In this document: positions 45,391 through 57,712 of the stretch, one piece after another
How the letters are laid out: each line of letters begins with the position of its first letter
Numbering within the stretch: the stretch's first letter is position 1
Assembly (NCBI RefSeq): GCF_016802725.1
Contig: NC_052668.1
Coordinates: 23,554,501 to 23,618,500, forward strand
DNA from: Solenopsis invicta
Lineage: Eukaryota > Arthropoda > Insecta > Hymenoptera > Formicidae
Direction of reading: 5' to 3'
DNA length: 64,000 nucleotides
Made by a program: the position numbers and the translations under genes
The notes under the pieces: generated by a model
What the model was told of the DNA's origin: nothing
The model's database searches: none
What the model saw: the letters and a program-made list of their open reading frames with translations, nothing else

Positions 45391-46363
45391 TTGTTACGAC
45401 GGAAGTTAATATTAATATAATTACTAAACAATTCATTACATTAGTCAAACATTAAATTGAAATTATTTTATCAAATCTTTCATCTATTTTTGATTATTAT
45501 TACCAAACTTTTTTTTTCAATGTACATAAACTGTTTACGTATCAACTTTCTGTTGTGTTATTTTCCTTCTCAAAATATTTTCCTGAACTGCCACCGCACG
45601 TGTTCATCCGTGCGCCGTTCTAAACGCTCCCGGTGCTGCCTACGTGCAAACTTCGCGTCAGAAAACGCGAGGAATTCGCGAACTACCACGTCAAATTCCA
45701 ACTGTTCTTGCCGCGATGCAAGTTGTCTCCTGGATGCGCCTCCGTGAAGTTATATAATTCCAACTTTAGGGGTCAAACTGACCCCGAATACCACACGAGA
45801 AGTAAAGCTACCCTTTGGCCCGACTCTGGAAACGAATGCAACTGCAGTTTCCGAAATACCGGCTCGATCAAATACTCTATCTCTTTGAGTGTAACCGGAT
45901 TTTTAAATTACGTAATTTCAGGTCCATGCTGAGGGAGATTTTTTTTAGTCATCCGAAACATCTCCGGAAATTCCGATTTTAGAATGCATCAGAATGTCTC
46001 CCTCGCGGGAAATACGGTGCTTTTTGCTCCCGTGCTGTTCAGTTATGCAATTGTAATGGCGCCGCGATAAAATATTCAGTATAATCGTCACGGCGTAGAA
46101 AATGCGTGACGGATAGCGGCAGAGCGGCGAATAATAATTCACGCGCGCTCGCTTATCCCCTCGCATCGTGAATATTACACGCGCTATTATGCTAAATTTC
46201 TTTAGTATTACATTTCACTCCCATTATACTTTTCGCTACGCGAAATATGGGCGCTTAAATCGTGGGGGAAATTTTCCGTTTTCACGATGAAGAGTCCACT
46301 TGAGATCAGTCGAGGATCACGTCGGCGGAAGGAACACGGGGAGGTCGTTACGGGACACCCTGT

Positions 46364-46366
<3 letters not shown>

Positions 46367-46404
<38 letters not shown>
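46367..46404. repeat. (CA)n followed by (TA)n microsatellite
   Basis: About 14 CA dinucleotides running into a short TATATA. Confidence 0.95.
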
Positions 46405-48396
46405 CGCGATCGTAGACTTTACGGAGTCCAGTGACGTTGTTTCAAAGGTATATGGAAGTCGGAAAGAGGGAACGGACGATCAAAGAGGAACAAGGTAGAT
46501 TGGTTGGGGAACGTGGGGAGCGATCCAAGGTGGACGCCATGTCGGGGGAGAAAGAGGGACAGGATCAGACGTGTGAAGTGGATTCTAATTTTAGAAGGAA
46601 GCGGGATTACGCCTGTCTCTGGCGCGACGATGACAGAGGCCCACGTATAGCAGAGGTGAATCAAGACGAGAGCCCCGACGGCAGTGAAATATGATTATGA
46701 TTATACCCTGAGCATCCTTCTGGCTTGTTAACAAAAAAAATGTTAAAGCGTTCAAGCATGTCGCACGTTGCACTTTGCTCGACCATCGATCCTCGCGATA
46801 TGAGCTCAACTGGGAAAATTTTCACCCAAGTGTTAAATCAAGTTCAATAGGTACGGTTTTTATTATTAAAATTTTGATAGTATCTAAAATAACGTTTAAT
46901 AAGGTTTCGTTTATATTAAGATATTGTTAGTCTGACATTTTGCAGTACCTAAAAAAATAGAAATCGCATAAAAAAAAAAAAAATTCTTAATATTGTGGAT
47001 GAATTTTAGGATAGTGTAAGAGTATGAGCTAAGGTTAATCGTGATAAAATGACCGGTAATAGATCGTAAAAATATGGAAAATGCTTCGGCTCGCTACGTA
47101 AGATCATTACATGTTTCGCGCATTTAGAAAGTTTTGCTCGCCAATAATAATATATCACGCCTCATGCTAAGACCATTAATTATCTACAAACGATTTATTC
47201 CTCCTTTTAATTCCCGGGTTAAAATTTTCTTTTTCTTTTCATCTCTGTCGTAAAATTAATGCATTTTTCGGGAGCACAAGTATACTGTTGCCACTGCTAC
47301 CGCACCACGTGGATTTGATAAGCATGCATATGCAGATTTCAGAGCAAATTCCATTAAGTCTGCGCCGCGGCGCACCTTGTAAAATCCGATGACGAGATGC
47401 GATTAGCGCAGCCATTGAACGTCGATGACGATGGCGGGGTTGGCCTACTGGAAGCCACCCTCGAGTGAACAAGAAATCTGGCGAAACGCGAATACCCTAG
47501 ACGGCTTTAATTAACGATTGTCGCGAGAGTAAAATGGCAGTTAAGCTCTCGGTCGAGGGTGCCTGTATTGTTCAACGCCGGCGTTGAAAAAAAGAAATAA
47601 AAATAAAAAAAGAGAGAGAAGTGAAGATTCGTTTATCGTTCAACTGCAATTTTTCCAAGCGAGCTAACGAAGGTACGCTCGTCAGGATGTGATCTCTTCT
47701 GTTTTCGTTTCCGCCCCCGCCTCGCTTTTTTTTTAATTAGCTAGTAGTGCCGCTGCTCCTCCCCATTGATTATCGGTTTTATTTGCCTGCCAAACTCTGC
47801 GCGGTATCGCGATATTTTCCAAAGGTATACAACGATATAATTAACAATCTTCATAGTGATTAACGATCAAGTCGAAGGATTAACATTTATTAAAGATTTA
47901 ACCTTCTAGCAGCGAATTAAACATAGAGGCAATCTTTCGTAATGGCTTTTTAATGTATTTCGCTCTGAGGTGATAAGAAAAAGTCAGCTTTGTGATGCCA
48001 TTAATAGCACGCGTTCCAAGTGACGTGCATCGATATTTAGAAAAAGAAATAATACACTTCCTCGTCAAATGTTAATTAAAATATAAATGCTTTTTATATA
48101 TCAGGAACTATCGATCGGGGACCGTATCGAATAGCATGAGCATGCCCTCTACGCTGTCGTCGAAATATTTAATTTTAATAAAACGGACAATCGACTTTCA
48201 TTTCCCGTCAACGGGACGAGATGCAGACCGATTATGATAACGCGCCGACGAAAGATTCGCCGTCGCTCTCACGCGGTCGACGAATTTATTCCGGTTTAAT
48301 TGATCGCGACCATCGCGTGATTAAACGTCGCGCAAAATAGAGAAAGTGCGCGACCGGCGGCGGCGCGTTGCATCGCGCTGTGCACACGAAGGAGGG

Positions 48397-48399
<3 letters not shown>

Positions 48400-48445
<46 letters not shown>
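48400..48445. repeat. (GA)n microsatellite
   Basis: About 22 uninterrupted AG dinucleotides, among the longest simple repeats in the window. Confidence 0.95.
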
Positions 48446-48448
<3 letters not shown>

Positions 48449-49978
48449 AGAAAGAGAGACCACTGCTGAAGTCATCGAGCTGGGCGCAATCCCTGCGCTT
48501 TTATACGTAATAACGCAACCACGCGAGGGCGGCTTTTATCGACCACCCCTTTCCGCGTCTACCGCCTCCTCGCCCTTGCACTCCAACCCAGCTCTTCGTG
48601 TTACGAGCCCCTGTTGCCCTCCACGACGGAACGATGGACTCCGGTAAACTCTGATGATCGCCACTAACATTAAGTGATGGAACGCGAGAGAAACGCACGA
48701 ACTCTCGCTTCTCCCTTTGACTCGGAAAGTCAAGAGAGATCCTTCAGACGAGTGCGCGAGTCTGGAGTTTTAAATTTTATTGGCAGCTCTCTCTGGAGAA
48801 CTATCTATCGAGTAGTCGCGGTATGGTCTGTGCTGCAGCCGAACGCGAATAACGACAAATGGCACTTATAACTTTACTATCCCGATATATTGGGATTAAG
48901 AAAATGACAAAAATATCAGTATTACAAAGTGTCATATTTAATATTAAAAATAAACCGTGTTTTTCCACCGGAATATTAATTTGTATTTGTTACAGAGTGT
49001 ATTACATATTTTGTACATAATGAATTTATTTCGAGTTTGCACGCCTTTGCGTTTCGATTTGGTAGACTACACCACCTTTGACGTTGTAGCGTGTCGGCAG
49101 CAGATCGAATATCAACAACTTGCCTCATTATCGAGCAGTATTTTATTTACTTACTGAATCAACAGGACGGGCGACTCCATCAAATTAATTAGTTACGATG
49201 TACTTTCCACGAGCGACGAGCGCGATAAAACAAATCGGGGGCGAGTGTCGTCGAGTTGGTTTATTTTCTTGAACGGAGAAGTCGACGTATGATCATCGAC
49301 CCATCGGGTCCATCGACTCGGCATTCGGCGCGCGCGCTATTTTCCAGCGATATCTATTAACGATTACGCGGCGCGTCTCCGTGAAGGCCGGGCGGAATGC
49401 TTTATTGCGAGCAGACCGCGTATCAGTTCAGTATGCGCCGGCTCGATAACTATTTTCCGCTACCCGATCCATTTCACGCTGCGCTGAGCAAAACGGCGGG
49501 CCTCGGGACGAGAGAATCTGCGCCGCGCGCGCGCGCGCGCACTCGCAAAAGCGGAGCGTGCGCCAGGCGATCGGGATGCATTGTTATCGAAATTGCATCT
49601 GCCGTGCGCATTATCTCATATGCGATGCGCGCCGACACGGCGAACGCAACGGGACGGGAACAACTTGAATCCACCGGCAATCGAGCGGCGATAATTTATC
49701 TCGTGGTAATTACGCGATTCGCCCCCGAACTTGGGCGATCGTCTTGAACGCGAGCGGAATTAGCGTTTAATTCTCTGTTACGTAAGCTAATTTCTAATCG
49801 GAAATCGTTTTTCCTCTTCCTTACAGCGAGTACCGATGCACATTAATGCTACGTTAGCGGGTGACCTTAAATAATATTGCTCGCATCGTTGTGTTTCATG
49901 CTCGCGTTAAAATACGGCGGAATCGATAACATCGCAATGAATTATTGTGACTAATCGTATCAACGATATTAATCTATG

Positions 49979-50229
49979 CGCGGAAGGAACAGTTTTGCCA
50001 AAGTAAATATCTGAAAATTTACCTCAATACAGATCTAAAAATAATTCTGTTGGACCATTAAAATATTTATATAGGACGATCAAACTGGTCGCCAGACGGA
50101 CTAAAAGTTGTACAGTATTTATCATGCTTAAATATTTTACGTAGTTATTTTTACAGTTTAATAAAATTTATTATTTTCAAATCAGAGTAACTAGTTAAAT
50201 TTTCAGATACTTCAGCAAAACCATCTGCG
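49979..50229 (+). mobile_element. Tc1/mariner-like MITE, family A copy 3
   Basis: Left end CGCGGAAGGAACAGTTTTGC and inverted right end CGCAGATGGTTTTGCTGAAG, the latter followed by TA. Inner blocks 'tacagatctaaaaataatt', 'ttggaccatta' and 'tttatcatgctta' match other copies. 251 bp, more diverged than copies 2 and 4. Confidence 0.75.
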
Positions 50230-53159
50230 TATTTTTATTATAAAAATCAACTTTCATCTAGGTTTAATTAAGAATTAGCAAAAGATGAAGAGCGAGTTAT
50301 TCAAAATAAAAATTATTCTGCATCGATATAAAAATGACTATGAAAATAAAAATTATTTCTTACTCCGGTATCAATTGTCGTTTAATTCTAACAGGAACGT
50401 GGCGCATTGAGTTACGGCGAGTAGAGAAATCCGTATTGATCAGACATAAGTAGGTCTAACGAAGGAAGATGCACGATTTAATAAATAACTGCAAAAAAAT
50501 ATATTAGGTGACATCGATGAAACGCCACGGGGAGAATATGATTTAGAGTTTGAATATTCATTGTAAAAAAAATAGAGCTAAAATAGCGAATAGTAAGGCG
50601 AACATTCGCATCTAAAATGGACGAGTTTACGGCTGGTGGCGTTAGACGAGCGCTAGATACGAGGGAGACGGATGGTAGCGAAAAATCAATATTTAACCTA
50701 TGATTTCGCGGTCTAGTCTGTCGCGTACGTGCAACGGCGCGACGCGATCGCAATATACACGTAAAATAACATCGTGACGACTTACAGTCAGCTGCCACCA
50801 AGATCGGCGTGCAACGGCAGTCGTGGCACAAGCTCAACCTCCACCGCACTTGGATTATTATTCATTTAGAAGGGGAAATCGATAAACCCTTCCTCCACCT
50901 AATTTCCTCCTTTTTACCCCCTTCACCCCCTCCGTCGTCGTGGGCGATGGTCTCGGTCACTGTCAACACCTTTCGCGTTATCGGTACTGGACGAATCGGC
51001 GACCAGCTGACGCGCGACGCGGCCGAACCATCGAGGTGGTGACAACGAAAAAAAGGAGGGGGAGACAACGAGTTTTACGCGACGCACACGCGCGAGGAGG
51101 CAATCCCGACCGCTCGATGGTCGGCGACAGACTGAACGGCGAACTAGGCGGTGCGCCTTGGCTCCCCCCATCTCGGCTGACTTCGGCGGCGTTCGCTACT
51201 GCCGCGATGACGTCATCCCGACAGAGCCGCGCCGTACCATCGCGTGCCCTTACTACTTACTGGTGCCGGCGCGGTCGGCGGCGTGCAGGTGCATCGCGAT
51301 GCATTTTTTAGTCCCACAGACGTTTCGCGACTTCTGCCTGAGCGCGCCTGGCGCCACGATAAATCGCGGGGCGCGCGACGCGTCGCCAGCAATTACAATA
51401 AATGCCCGCGGTGACTGCATTCGCCGAGGAATTTATTAATGTCGATGCACAGCGTGACGCATTTGAAAAAGTATGAAACGCGAAACGTTTCAGAGCAAAT
51501 ATGCCACTTCAGTGAAACGTTTAAGGTAGATGTTTCAGTAACCAGACGTGTAATGATGTAGAGCTGACATTGTTGAATTCTTGTAAAGATTTATGATATA
51601 AAATGATTTATTTATATAACTAATAAAATATAAAATATTTAAGGTTAACAAAAGCACGAAACGTTTTTTAATTACTCCAAAAATGATAAAAACTTGTAGA
51701 TCTGAATGTACCAATATCCAGACAATCTGAAATATTTTAGTCTCCCCTCCTAATTGTCTTTAATGTCCTAAAAGTTTGTCCTAAATAATTGTTCTTAAAA
51801 CAATGTTTGCAAAAAAAATATTTTGACAAATACGTAATGTTTCTTAAAAAATTTCAAGAAGGTCTAAATTTAAACGCTCTAACCCAGTTGTACAAATTTA
51901 TTTTAACGTCAATTTTAAAAATATCTTTTCCTAAATAACCTATCTTATAAATATCTTTAAGTATTTTAATTACAATTACTTTTAATATTATAAAGAAATA
52001 CATTTAATAAGTATCCGGATATAGCATGTTCGGTCACTTGGACATTTATCTAAAAATTCCCAATTATTTTAAAATTATTCAAAAATAGTCACAATCATTA
52101 AAAGCTCGAAAGATTTCTTTAATTAAATTTTCTTCCTAAAATAATCTCTTCTTATAACAGGAAGACTCCCGGAGGCTTACTACTGGAAAATCTCTTCGCG
52201 GCGCTCGCGAGTAAATCCAAAAGTTTTCCACGAGACAGTCATCGATGGCGACCAGGGGACGAGTCGAAAACAAGAGCGACCGAGGGTAGTCGCCTCCCCC
52301 CCCCCTCCTCCCAACGATGTTTGCCGGGGAAGAAGTAGTTTGTCTAATTGAGTAGATAAGGTAGAAGTTGTCGACAGGAGAGACGACTTGTTTACGCGAA
52401 CGACGAGGTCACGATATAGATCCTCCCCCTCTTCGCGAGATTCACGAATCGTAACCGGGGCATAAATGTATATACGCTCTCCCTCTTCTCGATATACGGA
52501 GATTTAGTGGGCCGAATACAGGCACGTAGTTGACGTGACGCTGGACACGATCGAAGTTCCGCTCGTTACGCGAACGCGAAGAGGGGGAGATATTAAATGG
52601 GCGGGCGTAATGAAGGTTTATGGCTTTCACGAAACGAGGGTTTATTGGGGGATACCGACTGATTTCGCGAACGAGATTTCGGTACGGAATTGGATGCACA
52701 ATATGCCGAAAGAGTTCACCGACACATCGATCTCGCTAAAATGGAAACGGTTCGAGTAATTGATTCGAGTAACACAGAATACATTTTAGTAATGATTGTC
52801 AGATCGCTATAAAAGTGATTGCATTAATTATTTAATGACTGTCACGTAACCGACGAACGATTCTATTATTCGATTTGGTCGATCAAAAGTGATCAAAGTT
52901 GCGACGCATCACTTCAATTATTTTCTCGCATTTCCCATTTGCTACTGCTGGCTTGTAAGAAAACGAACGTCGGAAATTGTAGCTTAATGTTTCAGGTATC
53001 TAGTATAACACCATTTAGCCTTTTACCAAATTAATTTATTATAAACTATTTTGCAACAAGCTATAAAAGATACGATTCAGGCAATCGATCGTCTAAATAG
53101 CACTTGGGGATTCATGAATTGTATATCATCTTCTCAAAAAGTAGATTCATTCAATAATT
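50230..53159. other. Non-coding, with a CpG-rich promoter-like block at 50.9-51.4 kb
   Basis: No conserved exon found. CpG-dense DNA with a palindromic CRE (51206-51217) stands out from AT-rich DNA on either side. The 124-codon frame at 50940-51311 is not recognisable. Confidence 0.4.
51206..51217. promoter_or_regulatory. Palindromic CRE (ATF/CREB site)
   Basis: GATGACGTCATC, a 12-bp palindrome around the consensus TGACGTCA, inside a CpG-dense block of about 450 bp. Consensus CREs near CpG-dense DNA are typical of promoters; no transcript start is shown here. Confidence 0.4.
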
Positions 53160-53660
53160 AATAAATAATATAATAAAATAATAAAAAACAAAAATAAAAT
53201 TAATTTATTTCTGACTAAATTTATTTTTGCAATTGACCTATTTTTAATTTATATAAATTAGTTTTACTATTATTATTGATCCGTACTTGACTTATATTAA
53301 TATCATTTATTGTAATAAAGCTTGCGGTGATATAATTTAGGAACTTGATACGTTTTATAAAAATATCAGTTTAATCTTTACAATAAATCTTCTTTTATGA
53401 AAATAAATATTCAGTATAAAATTGCATGATCACGTTATTGTCAGCACATAAATTTATTTAAAAATAAATAATAATTTTTTTTTAAGTGCTATAACACGCA
53501 CAAAATAAAATACAACCTGTTAAATTTATCTATATTGTTCGTTTTTCTCTAACATTAAATATATTGCGTTTATACAATGTACTAAATAAAAATATATACT
53601 ATCGACGAGATACGATTTAGGGGACTGGTACGCATTCAGCAATTCTCTCCCCTAATCGCG
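53160..53660. repeat. AT-rich dispersed repeat, copy 2
   Basis: Similar along its length to 44840-45310, same orientation, ending with 'ggtacgcattcagcaattctctc' (split: ggtacgcattcagcaa, then ttctctc). Diverged, non-coding. Confidence 0.55.
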
Positions 53661-55422
53661 ATACGAGCGTAATCTTAACGCCGGCAAAATCGGCCCATAA
53701 TTTTTCGGTTTATCGCTCAATCGACGAGCCAATCGACAGCACCGGAATACACGCTACGCGCGTTCACAGTCTGCTAGAGATTACGGATAGGATTCGATAC
53801 ACAGAATACCGCAACCCAATCAATAGAGTTATAGTGGCCCCGGCGGTCTTATCGGGTGCATTCTCACTGCCGATGACATATATTTCGCGTACGGATGAGC
53901 CCCATTTTCCGCGCATTCCCACCCGACGCACCCACACTCTCCCGTCGACGTCATTCTGAACGAGGGAGGTTATTCCACCCTCCGTTCGAGGATAAAAAGG
54001 GAGAGGCAAGAAAGAGGCAAGAGGTGGAATTTAGTCATTTCAAGAAGCGATCGGCCGCCTCCTCCCACCGCTGTTTTTTTTTTTTTTGAGGGAGAAAAGA
54101 AGAGTTCAACAGTGCGATAAAAAGTGCAATAAAAGTCGCAACCACCGGCGCGAATGCTCTTTGCGAACCTACACACGCGTACTCGGACGCCGCGCCCGAG
54201 TAATCACAAGACAGTCTCTCTCTCCCGCGCAAACTTCTCTTTTTTTTCTCCCCCTCTTCCCATATATCTCGCGGTAATACGAAACGCCATAAAAATCTAC
54301 ATGATTACATACGGTAGTTCGCCGCTGCAATAGGACTCGTACGCCCGATGCACTCGACAGAACGGCATACTTTGCCTTTATTGCCAATATTTTTCTTAGC
54401 TTCCGCGCGTCGTTGCGCTCCCATCCTTCTTTAAACGTGGCACGGCCCCGTGAAATAACGCGAAATAACCTCGTCATCTCGTAAGTATAATTGTAGATTC
54501 TATCGGCCGCGAGGGTGACATTTTATGGATTCATTCGTCACCCTCGCCGACGATTCTCAACCGCGTGCACACGCAGCCGACGAGGGGTCGCCGCCGAGGG
54601 GTGAGAAAGAATTCCAGCGCGATACTCGCGTCCCGCCCCCTAATTGATCGTCGCCCGCCTTCATTTCCGCGGTTATTCATTCGCCGAAATACATTTCGGT
54701 GTGGTTTGTTCGCGCGTGCCGATCGCCATACCGAAACTCAAACACTATCCAATTAATAAACGTCCTCCCCTGCGAAGCACGGTCGATTTGCGACCCAAAT
54801 TTATTATTCATCTGATAATGCGCCTTACCACCGGTCATTTTCGGTTGATTGCGCGATTTTAGGGTAATCAGGGAAGCAATCGATAAGGCGTAAAGTCGAC
54901 TCAAGGTAAAACTTCTCGAGCTTGCTGACGCCTCGTCATGGAATTTTCGAAAAATCGAATGCAAAGAAGTCAAGAACGAGGATATTACCCGTTGAACGTT
55001 AGCCACATATAATTTTATCGTAAACCGCGATTACATTACGGTAGGAGAGTAGGTGGAAAATTGCGGACGTGTATCGAATACGTTGGATTCTCTTAAGTGC
55101 AGCGCGAATTTCAAAGTTGCAAAATTTCTTATATAAATCATCTCGGCACCTGCAGCTACCATCGAACTCGAGCAAATCTTCGCGGTCGAACTTCTAATAG
55201 CCTGCGAGAATTATCGGCGTCTTTGAAACTCTACCGAAAGTTCCGAGATAAAGAGAAAGAGAGAAAGTTAGAGAGCTGCCCTTATAATTTCCAGCGGATA
55301 TGCACATAGATGTATGTGTGGGTAGCGTACACATCGGTCGGATAACTATTTTGGCAGAGAAACGCCAGGGAAGATATATTCTGTAGGACGGAAACTCGCA
55401 TAGAGAAGGTAATGTCAGGATT

Positions 55423-55424
<2 letters not shown>

Positions 55425-55468
<44 letters not shown>
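55425..55468. repeat. (GA)n microsatellite
   Basis: About 22 GA dinucleotides followed by a purine-only run. It makes a Ser-Leu repeat frame on the minus strand. Confidence 0.95.
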
Positions 55469-55472
<4 letters not shown>

Positions 55473-57644
55473 GGGAGAGGGGGAGGAAGGATCGTCCTCT
55501 CGTCGCAAATACGACGAAGACGATAAATTAAATCCCGGAGCCGGGCGCAGAGTCGCGTGAGCAATGAAACCGCCGAACCGGAAGTTATCGCGGCTCAAAG
55601 CACTCTCTGGACTCTCTGCCGCGGCTTTGCCGCGCGGATATCCCGAAATTCCGTTATCGGCGACTGGCTATAGTGCGAACAGGATGACACGTAAATCGCT
55701 TAATGTCGTCTCGATGGCCCCAAAAACCGCTATATATTCGTCATCGTTCGTAATGTCCATTCGTTCGTATTGAGAAACTGGATGCCATATTTTATTTAAA
55801 AACATGAAAATAAAATACGAGATTGAGTAGAGCGAAAAATATCGCGAAATATCATATTTACTGGAGATCATACTATACTATAGAAAGATAAAAATACGTA
55901 TATTTAAAATTTGAATTGCAATATTTAAATAATATTTAATAATATCAATAATTTAATAATATATTGAATAATATTTAATAAATACGATTATTATAATGCT
56001 AATACTTAAACTTAATTATTGTAGTTATAATTTTAATGGACTATAGTGAGACGCACGAACTTCTCTTTAATTATGAACGACAGTCAAAGAAAGATGTCAC
56101 CGACCAGACATCGAATTTCTCTTTCGGCGACGAAAGAGTGAGGGGAGAGAAAGGGCTCATCTTTTTTTTCCGGATGACGAGCCGATCGAATGTAATTTCC
56201 ACAAGCATCCCTGGAATTTGCCGGCTGTACCCTCACCACCACCAATAATTTCCCCCTCGATTTCTTCCCTGCTTTCTCGTCCGTCCTCGGGATCTTTATT
56301 TCTCGGGTCATGGACGGGAGATCGAGGCGAATGCGGAGGAATGGAGAAATAGATAGAGAGAAGGATAGTCGAAAAGAGAGGGTGAGAGGGTGAAAGATGG
56401 TAAAAGTGGAAGCTGCTCTTACAGTCATAGCGGGACAGTCTCGACGATCTCGCGAGCAAAAAAATAAGGAATGTTTCCCTCTTGTCGAGGGTCCACTCGA
56501 ACCTCATCTCTTTTCACTGAGGAAACGAGAAGAAAGAGAGGAGCGTCAGAGGCAGGAGAAGGTTGAATATTTATTCGTATCTTTCCGTCCTTGAACCCAC
56601 TCGATACGCTCGGAACAACCGTTGAATCGCCCGATGGAGCGTTAAACGGTCTCTTGAACGGAAATGGCGCGAAATGTCCGTCACGATTCTTAACGAAGAC
56701 GCGAGCAATAGCACGAGCCAGCGAATCATGCTGATACCGTGGGTACCCGTTCGTTACGAAATTCTGCTTGAAACGAAGCAGCCCAGGTCGCTAACTAGCA
56801 CAAGTAACTGCGATACAAAGAAAACTTGGTAATTGAGATGGTTAATTAATCCGAATTTTTCTTCCTTATTTTCTCTTCCGTTACACAATCATGAAAGTAC
56901 GACGTCGGCGGGACGGAAAGCGACGGAAACGAGCTATCGTCCAGCGACAATAAGCGATTACATGCCGGCCAATCGCGACGACTTCGTTACTCGCGTGGCC
57001 GGCCATCTTTCGCAATCGATTCTTCTTCGACGCATCGCGATGCACCACAAAGCGTCCGCCGCGTTCGTGCTCGGCGACTTGCATTGCAAAGCACTTCCGG
57101 TCGAGAGGATCCCGCTGACGCGGTTGCCTGGGGGAGAGGGGCCAGGAAGAAGGCCGGTTAGGAAGGGTCAAAGGGTAAGAAGGGTTCGTTGGCCCTTGAT
57201 CGACTCCTTCACTCCGCGCAGGTCGCCCATCGTTCGTCGTTTGTTCTATCTGCTCCGGCGCGCGTTTACCTACATTTTCGAGGCCTCCTCTCGTTCCCCC
57301 TGTGCCTCTCTCTGCTTTTCTCTTCCCGCTGACTCTATACCTTTAACGCGGTACTTCGTTTCCCGTTCATTCCTTCTACGATCCCCTCGCGTCTACAGAT
57401 CGCAGGAAGTCGGGAATTTCTCGATCCACATTTCTTGTTGGCGAGTCGCCTTTGAGTGGCCTTTTCGCTTTCTGACGGTACTCTTTCTCTCTCGCGTACG
57501 TTTAAACGGGCAAATTCCGCTATGTGCAGGTAACGGTAATTTCCGGTCTACGAAAATACGCGAACCGATAACTCAGGAACGTATTATAACTTCGCGATAA
57601 ACGCCAATTATGCAATTGGGAACATTATTCGATTTGCGAGCGTA

Positions 57645-57712
57645 CTAATGTTGAACATAATATTATTAATGTTAAACATAATATATAATGTTGAACATAA
57701 TATTAGTTAACA
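57645..57712. repeat. Short tandem repeat, three units
   Basis: The unit 'aatgttgaacataatatta' recurs three times with small changes over about 65 bp. Confidence 0.8.

Larger units (their letters stand above)
45391..49978. other. Non-coding, no supported gene
   Basis: Includes (CA)n and (GA)n tracts and an 88-codon plus frame at 46431-46694 (MTLFQRYMEVGKRERTIKEE...), which is open but unrecognised and has no supporting splice sites. Nothing else seen. Confidence 0.4.
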
